This document shows, in pieces, positions 1 through 10,880 of a DNA stretch of 64,000 nt. The number at the start of each line of letters is the position of its first letter. Position 1 is the first letter of the stretch. Location: contig JALMGJ010000004.1 of assembly GCA_023362775.1 (NCBI GenBank), positions 81,458,798 through 81,522,797 of the forward strand. The letters run 5' to 3'. The notes beneath the pieces are model-generated. The model saw nothing but the letters and a program-made list of their open reading frames with translations. It ran no database searches and was not told where the DNA came from. Made by a program: the position numbers and the translations under genes. This stretch comes from Charina bottae (Eukaryota > Chordata > Lepidosauria > Squamata > Charinaidae).

Positions 1-27
1 TTGTATTGAATTTTAAAATTTGTTTTT

Positions 28-112
28 ATTGTAATTTATTTATTTTATTTATTTATCTTATTTATACCCCGCCTATCCCCTCCCTAATGGAGGACTCTAG
101 GTGGCTTACAAC
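28..112 (-). repeat. L2-type LINE 3' tail (fragment)
   Basis: Read on the minus strand this is a short block with the order 'cctagagtcctcc ... ataggcggggtataaat' followed by an (ATAA)n tail. The same arrangement (C-C-A-G-A-G-T-C, then GGGCGG, then TATAAAT, then ATAAATAAAT) recurs at about ten places in this window and is the usual 3' end of reptilian L2-type elements. Only the last ~85 bases remain. The family name is from memory of the tail pattern, not from an alignment. Confidence 0.6.
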
Positions 113-179
113 ATCATTACATATTTAATTATACATCCATATATATATATTACAGTGCACCGCACGATTAGGGAGGGGG

Positions 180-373
180 TGTGGGAACCGACTCTTCTTT
201 TTCAGGCATCGGAACTACAAGCCCCAGAATGCTTCGCTTTCGGAGCCAGCTGCTGACGTCCCGGAAGTTATTAATTTGGGATCCGTCGTCCTCTGCCACC
301 GTTCAGCCGCCATCCACGGGCTTCTCCAGATCTTCGTCTTCGGTTCCGAGGGTGACTCCCAGACAGGACGCCA
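180..373. promoter_or_regulatory. GC-rich, CpG-containing promoter-like island
   Basis: About 190 bases stand out from the AT-rich surroundings by GC content and many CpGs. They hold several motifs typical of TATA-less housekeeping promoters. At 214-232, ACTACAAGCCCCAGAATGC closely resembles the ZNF143/THAP11 site. At 254-260 there is a CRE/ATF-like TGACGTC, abutting an ETS core CCGGAAGT at 261-268. At 306-313, on the minus strand, ATGGCGGC resembles the YY1 core. A short minus-strand frame starts at that ATG (313 down to 215, 32 codons), and another lies at 377-303 (24 codons). Neither is recognisable. It could be a real promoter or first exon, a promoter carried by a retrocopy, or the body of a chimeric SINE, because it is fused directly to a SINE head at 374. 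Function is inference. Confidence 0.35.
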
Positions 374-553
374 GCATATTGCCCCACGTGAGTGGTACCC
401 ATTTATCTACTTGCCTTAGCTTTCGAATTGCTGGGTTGGCAGAAGCTGGGGCTAGTGACGAGAGCTCACCTCACCACGCGGATTCGAACTGCTGACCTTA
501 TGGTCGGCAGACTAACAGCTCAGCGGTTTAACCTGCTGAGCTACCGCGCCCCT
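374..553 (-). mobile_element. tRNA-derived SINE head (Sauria type), truncated
   Basis: On the minus strand the block begins with GGCGCGGTAGCTCAGC (pol III A-box type) and has GTTCGAATCC as B box about 60 bases in. It continues into the SINE-specific 'gagctc ... cttctgccaaccc agcaattcgaaagc ... aagtagataaatgggtacca' module. The same order, in diverged form, is present in the full copy at 35722-36060, so both belong to the squamate tRNA-derived SINE group. This copy lacks the Bov-B-like 3' tail. After the gtacca module the sequence changes to the GC-rich island at 180-373. Confidence 0.7.
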
Positions 554-632
554 ATAATCCGCCCAGGGTCCCTCCTTGAGGGGGAGATGGGCAGTGATAA
601 AAATTTGATAAATAAATAAATTAATAAATAAG
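554..632 (+). repeat. L2-type LINE 3' tail (fragment)
   Basis: The plus strand reads 'ccgcccagggtccctccttgagggggagatgggcagtgataaaaatttg' in substance, followed by ATAAATAAAT. This is the same tail as at 28-112 but in the opposite orientation. Together the two tails bracket the SINE/GC island. Confidence 0.65.
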
Positions 633-1941
633 ATAAATTAAAAACATATAGTATGGCAAAGGAATTAATTCCCCCTGAACTCTCTCTCTTCCTCTGAATC
701 TTAGAATTCTGATTATTTCCTTGGTCACAGATCTTTCTGTGAGTGCAGGGAAGGAAGATATTGGTTTGTGTTTCCATTCCACCCTATTCTTGCCTATGAA
801 TAACTCCTATTGAAGACAACAGGCTTACTTTCGTCTAGATATATGTGTTGTAAGAATTAGGTCACATATACATTCATAATATATATCTGTATCTACTGTG
901 AATCATCTGTTTTGTTGTTGGCTATTATGAAAAGCCTAGTAATTAATCATTTCCAGGAAAGTTATCACCTAATGCTATAAAACAAGGATGAATAAATGTG
1001 TATATGTGATTAGTGCTATTAAACAATTATGTAAACAATTAATATATATTACATATTTTTTTATTTTTTTGCTCCATATTAGCAACTATTCCTGAAATAC
1101 TATCTTACTTTTCTATATTTTAAAATACTCTGAATATACAGCTTGTAATTTCAGTTATCCATCATGGAACAAATTATTTCGTATCATTTACTGTAGCAGG
1201 ATGTTCCTAAAATTTGCACTAGGCAAAAGGCTGCATTCCATACGACAAATGTAAGAATAAATAATAAAATCAATCAACTTTTTACTAGAGATGTGATGTT
1301 AACACCCCCTCCCAAATTTCAGTTAATTCTAAGAAAGCTTTTACCTAATGAAGTCAAATATGCATGCTCTCAAAAAATAATTCTAGCCTAGAAATTAATG
1401 CACAGCAAATAGAATATTTTTATGTGCATCAAGCTGAGTACATAAAATAAAATAATGCTGTCAGAATTAACAAGCATGAAAATGATTGGCACCAGGTATA
1501 AAGATTTGTTACACTAAGGGTTTGGAATATTTAATCAAAGGGAAACTAAGTGTTGTGTCAACATATATTATATTATTTCTTTCCCTGAATGGCTTTCCAA
1601 AGCCTTAAAGCAAAAATATTCTATGTGACTCACTCATTCCTTTCTACCATTCCATTTATCTAGCATCTCAAAATTAAGAAATCTAAATAATCATACACAC
1701 ACACACACACACACACTTCATAGCAGTCTTCTGAATATTAGCAATAGGTTTAAAATGATGTATTCCACAAATAAAGCCTCAATTAAAATAAATTTAAAGT
1801 GATGGAAATGCTATTGTAATTCCACTTTCTTTTGTTCAAGTACAAAATTGTTCTTGCCTTAAAGCAGCCTTCCCAGCCTCCACATATACTAGACTGTGAT
1901 TCCCATTTTTCAAAGTCTTCATGAACCCATGACTAGAGATG

Positions 1942-1991
1942 ACTTTTTTTCTTTTCTTTTCTTTTCTTTTTTCTTTTCTTTTCTTTTCTTT
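1942..1991 (+). repeat. (CTTTT)n pyrimidine microsatellite
   Basis: About 50 bases of almost pure CTTTT pentamers form one strand of a polypyrimidine tract. A short (CA)n run lies upstream near 1695-1716. Nothing suggests it is more than a simple repeat. Confidence 0.9.
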
Positions 1992-3639
1992 CAAAATGGC
2001 ATTTATGCTATCACAGATGTTTCGTGCCTAATCTGGTAGTCAGTTAATGAAAGTGTGCTGTTTTACTCTGCTTTTAATTTTTATTGAAGGTTGATTTTTT
2101 TCCCCTGAATTATAGATGTTTTGCTAACATGCTGCACCCTTGCTGGAGGGTGGGAAACAAATAGCAGCAGCATTTCAGAATGATATCTGGTCAATGGAAC
2201 CCTAAGTTATCAAAGATAATTATCTGGAAAAGAAGCCAGAAATATTAATGGCTTCATTTTATTTAGCAACAAATCTGAAATATGTTGGGCTGAAAGATTT
2301 CATCTTCCATCCCCTCTTTTATAATGTGATTCAGTGGTGCAGGGGACCATTTTCTTATTAAGAGAGCTACAACAAAAGGCAAATTTGTCAACATTAAAAT
2401 TTCCTTTGAAATTGCCCATGACAGAGACAGTTTCTGTTGATCTGAAGGCAAAACGGTATTTTAATATCAGACAGAACTTAGCCACTGTCTTTAAAGAGAT
2501 TTCTGCTGATACTGAAAAGCTAATTCTACTCCTCTCTGAATAGTGTTTCTAATTCCTTGAATGAATGGCTACACCAGATAAATATAGAAAGAACTCTAAG
2601 CTTCTGGCTGTTAAACCTATTGATCTCCTGACAGAAGTTGTCAGCAAGAAGGTCTTCAATGTAACAGTTGCCACTGAGTGGAACTTTCTTTCTGTTAAGG
2701 CCCAAGTCATATTTCAAGTCATATTACAAGTCATATTTCCAGCCCAAGACATGTTTTAGGCATAATAATTTGAATAAAAGAAGATGGTTCTTAAGAAAAT
2801 ATATATTTTATTCCTTAAACCATGTATTGTTGTTGTTAGTTGCCATCGAGTTATTTATAATAGAATGAAATGCTAAATGTATACAATGTCAAATATTATA
2901 AGGAGATATCAATGGGGCAAATGATTCCAAAGGAGAAGAGAGGTTGATATACTTTTATTAAAATTCACTAGTACTTTTATCCTCCTAATGCCTTTTAATG
3001 TTAGAAGTCACTGCCTTTGCTTCAAATATATCCATACAGTGTTTTCCAAGATGTGATAGTGATATTTGAACCTTAAAGCTATCTTTGATCTTTAAGGCAG
3101 TAGTTTATGCGAAAGAGAACTAATTTAGTATCCAGAAAGAGTTTGGACCCTGGACTTTCAGAACAATTAGGGAAATTAATAGTGCCCTATTATCAGATTC
3201 CAGACTATAGGTATGTGCTTTCCCACACAGTTTCACACAGTTAAGGAACAGCAAGCTATGGAAAGGGCTGAAGGAGGAGTGGATTCCATTGTTAAGCCTA
3301 AGACCAGATGGCTGTCTACAAGGGAAGGACCTTCAAAACCCTTGACTAAAAGGTTGAGACAACAAGAATAGGAGAGGAGATGGTGGAAACTGAGAACGAG
3401 TTTCCTGAGGTGAATCAAATTAATTTAATTATGGTCAATGACCAGCAAGATAAAAACATAGAAGCAATCACCAAATACAACAGTGTTAACAGTTATGTAA
3501 AATTTAAAATTAAGATTTAAACACAGGAGAAAGGGGGAAAATGAATAAGAGACAATTAAACAAGATAAAACATATGATAAAATATAAAGATAAAATATAA
3601 ATTTTCCAAATTTCAATCCCATGGGAGTAATGGGTCCCA

Positions 3640-3970
3640 GATTTTGGATGCATTCTTTAAGTTAGCCCATTTGAGGTATGTTGATTCAAAAATTGTTGCC
3701 CTATGATGAACCGTTTCACCCAATTGAAGGTTACAGACAAACAGGAGAATTTTAGTATATAGATTAGAGAAGTGCTGCACCATGGGAAAAAGCTGCTCAG
3801 GAAGAGATACTCAAAAATCCAGACAATATTTGATTTTAAGGCCATGCCTGCTGGATAGAGGACATGAGGACAAAAAGAAGGATATGTCCTCCTTTTCCCG
3901 GACGTCTGGTAACCCAGTAAAATGGTTTTTGACCATGTGAAAAATGATTGCCAGCTTTCACTCAAATACA
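3640..3970 (-). repeat. Unclassified repeat, possibly Helitron-related
   Basis: Read on the minus strand, the middle of this block contains 'tctatatactaaaattctcc' followed by 'tgtttgtctgtaacc' and later 'aacggttcatcatagggc'. This wording is reminiscent of the TC-starting 5' ends of some vertebrate Helitrons. Another part contains 'ccgggaaaaggaggacata', a phrase I associate with dispersed reptile repeats. A minus-strand frame of about 104 codons spans it but matches nothing I know. The classification is a weak inference. Confidence 0.25.
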
Positions 3971-5074
3971 AAATGGCTCAAATGTGCAATTCTAATGGTA
4001 ATCCAATCTACACAAAACATGATTTATGCAAGGGCTTATGGGAAGGAATGGTTATGTAAGTCAGAAACTGCCTGTAGTTATGTGTGAAGCAAACCAGTTC
4101 ATGTACAGAAATCTTTGCATTATTACCATGCAAAATAAAGCACAGCACAATATACATGGGACTTACTCATGTGAACTGTAACTTCCATGACATTTTTAAA
4201 AGACTGCCATAATTCACTGGGAATGCTGACAGGCATTCTGCTGCTAGCTATCTTCTTCCATCTAATCGTGTACTGTAACTACTTCCTGGCTACTGAAAGA
4301 TGAAGGGTAAAAATGCCAACCTCACTGGGCAAATAAGCTACCTCAAATAAGTAATGTATTAGATTACAGACTTCTATTATTTTGTGATACTTTTCCGTGG
4401 ATAATAGTGAACCTGAAATTCTAGCACTGGTGTAACTTTGCTTTAGTCCAAACTGACTGCTTTCCTTTGATACAATTTATTGTTGTTAGAATAAATAAAA
4501 TAAAAGTTGAGGAATTTTATTTCATGTCCAAGGAAATAATGAAGGCCATTGCTGAGTATGAGGATTGCTGACTCACAGCATTTTGTCATTCACCATTTAA
4601 ATCATACTACTCACATGATTTATTCTTTACATACTTTTTTCCAGTGTTGAAATTAGTTGCAGAAAATATACTACCATTATGTGCAGAACGTTCATATTTG
4701 TAACTATGTACAGTACTTCTAATCATTTCAACCAAATTCCTTATAAAAAGCATTAAATAAATAATAAATAAATATTTATCATTTTAAAAAACCTAAGAAG
4801 GATGAAAAGTTTATCTTTACCATATGTGAGAGGCTGAAAGATACGAGATTTGACATTAACCATACACCAGTGGCATACAGCAATGCAGTTAACTAATGAA
4901 TAAAATGAAACACATTTAATCACGGGCACTCCAATCATAAACAGTAAAAATGCTCAGGGATCAATTGAGCTGATATTAAGCCTAATGCTGTTCTACATCC
5001 AAATTTCAATCATTTCAGGATTACTAGTTCCACAGAAAAAGGAAATTAGTATGCTGTATTTGACCATAATAATG

Positions 5075-5312
5075 AGAAGACATAAATAATGAGAAGACAG
5101 GATACCCTGGAGAAGATGCTGATGCTAGGGAAAGTGGAAGGCAAAAGGAAGAGGGGCCGACCAAGGGCAAGATGGATGGATGGATGATATTCTGGAGGTG
5201 ACAGACTCGACCTTGGAAGAGCTGGGGGTGGCGACAGCCAACAGGAAGCTCTGGCGTGGGCTGGTACATGAAGTCACAAAGAGTCGGAAGCGACTGAACG
5301 AATGAACAACAA
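5075..5312 (+). mobile_element. Bov-B (RTE) LINE 3' end, 5'-truncated
   Basis: The plus strand encodes the basic C-terminal tail of the Bov-B ORF2: first DTLEKMLMLGKVEGKRKRGR with RPRARWMD, then in a second frame DILEVTDSTLEELGV and LWRGLVHEVTKSRKRLNE. The frame change coincides with an extra 4-base unit in the 'tggatggatggatg' stretch near 5173-5186. The element ends in 'gagtcggaagcgactgaacg', close to the well-known Bov-B terminus 'agtcggacacgactga', followed by AACAACAAA. The reverse transcriptase proper is missing, so this is a dead 5'-truncated copy. A 15-base direct duplication (ataatgagaagacat/g) marks its left end at about 5070-5098. Confidence 0.8.
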
Positions 5313-6338
5313 AGTTGACCATAGCATAGAATTAACTAGGTACCATACCTGACCTGTGTCTATGCCAATATTGGAATTGCCTCTGATCTGGAAAGTTTTT
5401 AAAGTAGTATGACCAGGCTGTTAATTTTCTTTCATTCTTCAACCATTTTCTGCAGGCATATATAATTAGCAAGTCACTTCTAGCAGCAAATCTCTCAGTC
5501 CTCAGATCTTTATTGTTAGTTCACCTTTGATTAACTGATTATGTTTCATCAAGTTGGTGTTAGCAACCACATAGATTGACCTTCTCTAAGATGATGATTC
5601 ATCTTACTCTGATTTAAGTGCCTTCTGTACAGCTATTTCATCAGATAGTCTGCTTTGTCACCTCTCTATCACAGTCTCCAATTTCATTAGGGCTGTGTTT
5701 TGATTTGACAAAATTTCAATAAAATCCCCCTTCAGAAAAGATATGCAAACCAAAATAAGGATCTGCTATAATGTAGCAAATTGAATCAGATTCCTTCAAA
5801 AGCAGTTCATAACATTTCAAAGTGTTTCAAAGATTGGTTAACTTTTCTACTGCTTCTGGGATTGTAACAATGTACAATGATGAAATTTTAATTTTATATG
5901 GAAAATACTTGGGGGTTGGTGGCATAATAGGCTGATATTAGAAGTTAATATGTCAATATATCTTTAAACCCTCAGAGCATCAGCACACTTCTAGGATTGA
6001 AGGCTTTGGTCTTCCTTCATTTTTTCAGCATTCAATCTTCAACTTTGCTAATGGAATACTACTTGTATGCTGTTCCTGCCAACATAACTGGCTGTTCAAC
6101 ACAGCTGTCAGCACTTTGTCTGCCTTTACATTTAAAATTCTGCATGATTGGGCAATTTTAAGTTTGTTGATACTGAGTGTCATCAGTATCATCTAATAGT
6201 TACAGGCAATGCCCTAATCTTTTACTGGTCTAAATATAAGGGTGGGGTAGTAAGCATACAGATGCATTTTCTCTCTGCCAGCATATTTCTCTGTAACTTG
6301 CCTATTTCTATGGCATAGTATCTCATTCTGTTTTTGCT

Positions 6339-6375
6339 GTCTGTGCTAACTAACAAAAAGCTAGTTAGCACAGAC
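6339..6375. repeat. Perfect 14-bp stem-loop
   Basis: GTCTGTGCTAACTA at 6339-6352 is exactly complementary to TAGTTAGCACAGAC at 6362-6375, with a 9-base loop. There is no poly-T run after the stem, and no surrounding gene to regulate. Confidence 0.9.
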
Positions 6376-6572
6376 ACCCTGGCAAGCCCCACACCCTGGC
6401 ATGATCCCTGAATGTCAAAAACCTTTCAAAAGTTAAAAACATTTTTGTGTAGTCACCCTGTGTTAAGAGGGCTAAACTTTATTTGTGTTACTAATTGTTA
6501 TATGCTCTGCAGTCGGCAATTGAAAGTCTCAAAGTTTATCTGTGAGTCTACAAAGTTTATCTCAAATTTTAT

Positions 6573-6596
6573 AGTGATCATGAGATCATGATCACT
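6573..6596. repeat. 24-bp near-perfect palindrome
   Basis: AGTGATCATGA is followed by two bases and then by its exact complement TCATGATCACT. It is the tightest palindrome I noticed by eye outside the MITEs. Confidence 0.9.
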
Positions 6597-6899
6597 GTAG
6601 TCACAGACCATCAACTATTAACTAGGAAGGAAAAGATGAAAAAATACTAACAGGAAACTCACCCATTGGTATCTTACACCATAGCCATACTAGTTTGTAC
6701 TTCAGTGCCAGTTAATTAATCAGCATTAAGTTGCAGATTTTCTACCTAGATATGGAACTGATCCAGAAATTTCTATTTGTCAAATAGACATCATTAAGTC
6801 CCATGTAAGGCTTGGGTATCACATCCCAACACTTCACTAAAAGAGGTGCATGCAGGTTTCCCCATGCAGCCTACAGTATATCTCAGTACCTTGGCAGCA

Positions 6900-6957
6900 A
6901 AATCAGTATACATGCCAATAGCTATATAAATTTGAGAAATAAATAAATAAACTGCAA
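6900..6957 (+). repeat. L2-type LINE tail fragment
   Basis: The sequence 'atgccaatagctatataaat' runs into 'ttgagaaataaataaataaa', matching the TATAAAT-plus-(ATAA)n end seen at other L2-type tails in this window. The upstream GGGCGG part has decayed. Confidence 0.4.
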
Positions 6958-7552
6958 CAGACATCCCTAGACTCTTCCTATTGGTCCATGCGCTGTACGA
7001 TACAGCAATGCAGCAGACATTGGGACCAGAATCATATGCCAGTTCAGCCATGAATCTTCCTGGAGCCCATAGCTTCCTGGAGCTCATAAGGCTATTGGGG
7101 AAAATCAGCCAACCTGGGGCAGACACTGGAACCATCCCCTTTGGGATGCACATGGGCATAACTTAGAATCAGGAAAGACAAAAGTCAGCACTTAGGTGAC
7201 AGACAAGAAAAAGCTTTGATACATTATATATATTTATATTTCAGAACACCAATAACCCAAATACAGTTCTGAATCCAAGACTAGTAATGAAAGTGAATGT
7301 ATTTTTGAAAAGAACTTTATACTGAAAAAAATGCTATTCAAGGTCAGCCCTTGAATCAGATATTTGTGAAAATTAAGTCTAACATGGTCAAAAGTTATCT
7401 CATAACTATATCAAGCCATTACTGAAACAATGAACAGAGAAAAACTTTATGTCCCTCTTAAACGAGAACTGCTTTTAGCCCTTTACATAGAGTGAATAGA
7501 AGAAAAAAAACACAAGAAATTTGCACATTGACTTTTATAGCTAGAGCTCTAA

Positions 7553-7695
7553 ATATTTATTTATTTAATTAATTATTATCCCGCCTTTATTATTTTTATA
7601 AATAACTCAAGGCAGCGAGGATACCTCCTCCTCCTCCTATTTCCCCCACAACAAGAACCCTGTGAGGTGAGTTGGGCTGAGAGAGAGTGACTTTA
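7553..7695 (-). mobile_element. SINE 3' half, minus strand
   Basis: Read on the minus strand: 'cactctctctcagcccaactc' (in substance), 'acctcacagggttcttgttg', a run of gag/gga triplets, then 'ataaataataaaggcggg' and an (AATA)n tail. I recognise this as the 3' half of a common squamate tRNA-derived SINE whose 5' half reads 'gggccagtca'. That same phrase occurs in the copy at 42930-43130. The tRNA head is absent here. Confidence 0.5.
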
Positions 7696-7699
7696 ACTA

Positions 7700-9219
7700 G
7701 AACTTTAAATACATAGAACTATAGCTAGGTAGCAATCACTGAAACTCTTCCATAATGGCTTCTTAGTTTTTCTAAAATAAAATTATTTTATTTAAAAGTT
7801 CTTGGATGTTATGTACTTGTTTATCCAGTATCTTGGAGAAACCTGCCAATATATGAAACATATATTTTCATAGTAACATGATCATGCAGCAGTTATTTCG
7901 TAAATATACAAGCTATACAAATAAAATAATAACTATGATCGTGGTTCTAGGTTTTGAATGTAGAAGCAATAAAACATTGATAATCAACTCGCTGAACTAG
8001 CCTAACTGAATATTTTATCAATTTATGAGCTGCAATAACATGGAAAGATTCTGATCTTACTTATAACTGTATTATATTTACATGTGGAATGAAATGTTTA
8101 CAAAAATCAAGCTATTGAAAGGTATTAGATTTGTGGTCTTCAGTTTGCTTTAATGAGTCTCTCTAGGGCAAGCTCTCTGCAAATATGGGATTTATAAAAG
8201 ATCTCAAGCCTTTAACAATCCATGGGAGAAATCAGCATGGCATCTCAGGGAATTTATGTGAAAATATATCAACCTTTTAAAGTTTAGTAGAGGGAATAAA
8301 AGATGACATCAAGGGATAGAAAGAGAATCTACTGTGTGAGCTGAATGCCAATGACTAAAATCATGGAAATATATCTTAGAATTGTTCTCAAAGGCAGAAA
8401 TAATTAATTATGCACATTAATAACTTATTTTAATTCTTTTCCTTCTTCATGAAGCTAAAAGGAGGCCTTTTCTGGTATTTCATAGCCTCAGTTGCAATTT
8501 AAAATTAGCACGATTCAATTATACATTATTTTAGATTACCTGTGTAGCCTCTTATTATTCTTTTCAAGCACTTTATTTCCTCTCTGATCTGTGTTTTAAG
8601 TTCTTTTCAGAAGCCAGAACCTGCCACAACTGTAGTCCTGAAATAACCACACAAAATGTGTATCTGCATAGCCTAAATAATCACCAGAGGTTAACACATT
8701 CTAAATGCATATTTCTAATATTCCATGAAATTTCAAGAGACACTGAGCAATATACTGTAAATGTCCTGAGAATGATGGAATTGTGAAAAATATCTTTAAA
8801 TTGATATATTATATAGCTAGTAAGATTTATATGGTCTTAATCATTTACACATATATGACAAATATAAATTGTGATCCTGTAAAAATACAAATATATCCTT
8901 TTATAAGAATTCACTAGATTAAATCCAATCAGAAGACAATGACAAATGCTGTTCTGCAAGTGACTGAACAAAAGTTTATGCAGAACTGAAAGCAGATTGG
9001 GTAGCAGTTTCCATGCTCCTACTTAGGAAAGTGGCTGATCAAGTTCTTCATACACAGATTATCATAATTAGACATTATATAATTTGCTCAATATGCTATA
9101 GCATAATGTAAAACAACCATTATGTATGGAATACACTTACATTAACATTAAAAAATTGTTTACAGAATATTAGAATAAAATATAAGCTCCAGGAACCACC
9201 CTACTCAAGGTAATGGTTC
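7700..9219. other. Gene-free AT-rich stretch
   Basis: Nothing recognised: no open frame with a known motif, no target-site duplication, no simple repeat longer than about 20 bases. Confidence 0.5.
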
Positions 9220-9604
9220 TGTTCTGCCAAGTGTCCAAGTAGTGATCAGGTGCCCAGACAATTGGTTCTTTTAGATCCAGAGACAATAAGCACACCAGTG
9301 AATAAAGAGATTTTAAGCTTTATTATTAACTTAAGCAAACAGATTTAAACAGAAACAGTGGACATACCCCAATGGAACTCAATTTCAACAGCACCCAGTG
9401 CTCTGGTCTGTGCAGAAGCTCCCCAACTCAAAAGGCAATCCTAAGGTTTTTATCGAAGTCTGGCCCTAAAACCTTGTGACCCTGTTTCCATGGTACAGAA
9501 ACTACAGGATCTGACATTGACTGGAGAGTTCCCAGGGTCTCAAGCACCTGTTTAATCCAAGAGCCTGGGAAACTATACAGATAAGATAGTGCTTAACATA
9601 AACA
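9220..9604 (-). mobile_element. Probable solo or truncated LTR (retrovirus-like)
   Basis: On the minus strand the block can be read as TGTTTATGTTAAGC ... CTTGGCAGAACA, so it starts TG and ends CA. It carries an AATAAAG polyadenylation signal near 9320 followed by a T-rich region. A purine-rich stretch (GGGGTAGAGAAGAGAAAA) lies just upstream on the minus strand (about 9610-9630) and could be a polypurine tract. No second LTR and no pol remnant are seen, and I find no target duplication, so the exact ends are uncertain. Confidence 0.35.
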
Positions 9605-10606
9605 ATCTTGGGGTTTTCTCTTCTCTACCCCATTTCAAACAGAAATAAAAACAAGCCAGCTAAACATTAGTATAACTCAAAATAATATGTAAGCTTCTTT
9701 GTGTGAAGGAGAAAAATCGAAATATGTCACTTAAACTCCTTGAAATGCAATGGTATTCCGCGTTGCCACTACAGGTTCCACCTGATGTGAGGATATCTAA
9801 GGCAAAAACATTTTAGAAGCTTTTAAGGTAGGGTCTGAGTTATGACAATTGTAATCTTGGATGTCTGGAAATCTATCAAAATCAAGCAGATGAAAACTCC
9901 CTCTCTATTTTTCTGACTCTGTGTGTATGTATGTTGTACTGGCATTGCAAAAAAATTGGCAAGGAGATAGTGGTGTAGACCCCTTTTTCTCTTTGCACAT
10001 ATAACACATACCTGTGTAGAAAGGATTATTCAGCCAGCTCAGACAATAATTCCTCTATACGCACCTTAAAAAAGCTTACTTAAAATGGTTTGTGATTGCA
10101 TTTTGCAATACTCTCCCCTATAATCTTTTATCTGCATTGCTACTTGTAACAATTAAAGAGGACAGCACCAGCTTCATAATCTAAACACTGCTAAGGGGAA
10201 GGATTTCACTGATACCTAAAGCAATGCCTTAAGCAAAAACTATTTTTTTTAAAAAATGTGTTCTCTTTTATTCCTTCTCACGGATAGGAAAAAGGAAATT
10301 ATCAGACTTAAAATCAAGATAGACCTAAATAATACATTTCCTATATAATACTCATTAGATTGAAACAGACATATTCATGCTTACTGCAAATCCATGAAAT
10401 CAATAGGATTTAAACTGGTTGTAATTAAATTGTATCACTGATTCTAACTGGTTTACTTAAAGCATTAAGAATTATATTTAACTATGTTATGCTTGTAGAA
10501 GTTCCCAACCCAGATGTAGGATTTTTAAAAGATGCAGAGAATTTTCTAATACTGTATAAGCAGAGGGTTATATGCATATCTGTTTTGCAATCAAACATGT
10601 AGATGA
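9605..10606. other. Gene-free stretch beside the LTR-like block
   Basis: It may include the tail of the same LTR element's internal region up to about 9790 (unusual CG-containing words such as 'attccgcgttgcc'), but no protein is recognisable. The remainder is featureless. Confidence 0.4.
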
Positions 10607-10674
10607 TGCTAAGGCATAGTCTTTGACAGATCTAATAATTCATTATATATATATTAGATACGACTGAACAACAA

Positions 10675-10712
<38 letters not shown>

Positions 10713-10820
10713 ATACATACACTCTGTGTGTGTGTGTGTGTGTGTGTATTTGTTGTTGTTCAGTCGTATATAATATATATATAATGAATTATTAGATCTG
10801 TCAAAGACTATGCCTTAGCA
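10607..10820. repeat. Long inverted repeat with alternating AT/CA/TG centre
   Basis: The left arm, 10607-10677 (71 bases, starting TGCTAAGGCATAGTC), is nearly the exact reverse complement of the right arm, 10747-10820 (74 bases, ending GACTATGCCTTAGCA). I count one substitution and one 3-base GTT insertion in the right arm. The 69-base centre is (TA)n, then (CA)n, then (TG)n, itself largely self-complementary, so the whole 214 bases can fold into one long hairpin. Each arm contains CGACTGAACAACAAA, the Bov-B terminal sequence. A further (CA)n/(TG)n block with the same 'aaatacatacactctgtgtg' phrase follows at 10826-10880. Confidence 0.9.
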
Positions 10821-10880
10821 TACACACACACACACATACATACACACAGACACAAATACATACACTCTGTGTGTGTGTGT

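Larger units (their letters stand above)
633..5074. other. Gene-free AT-rich stretch
   Basis: I see no coding exon or complete element here. Stretches open for up to about 80 codons (for example around 2334-2760) show no family resemblance and sit between many stops. Small features inside are a (CA)n run near 1695-1716, a (CTTTT)n run at about 1942-1991, a 12-bp unit repeated three times at 2703-2738, and an unclassified repeat-like block at 3640-3970. Confidence 0.6.
5313..6899. other. Gene-free stretch with two short hairpins
   Basis: No coding or mobile element is recognised. Two clear dyads are present, listed separately at 6339-6375 and 6573-6596. Confidence 0.55.

Noticed and set aside
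480..553. Genuine tRNA gene on the minus strand
   Set aside because: A and B boxes are present, but the sequence continues into SINE-specific text and no proper cloverleaf with an acceptor stem can be formed.
2263..2868. Cluster of overlapping open frames of 60-70 codons on both strands
   Set aside because: No domain or family resemblance and no convincing splice signals. Lengths are within chance for this composition.
6794..7166. Overlapping frames of 121 codons (minus) and 61 codons (plus)
   Set aside because: They run across an L2-type tail and share no similarity with known proteins that I can see.
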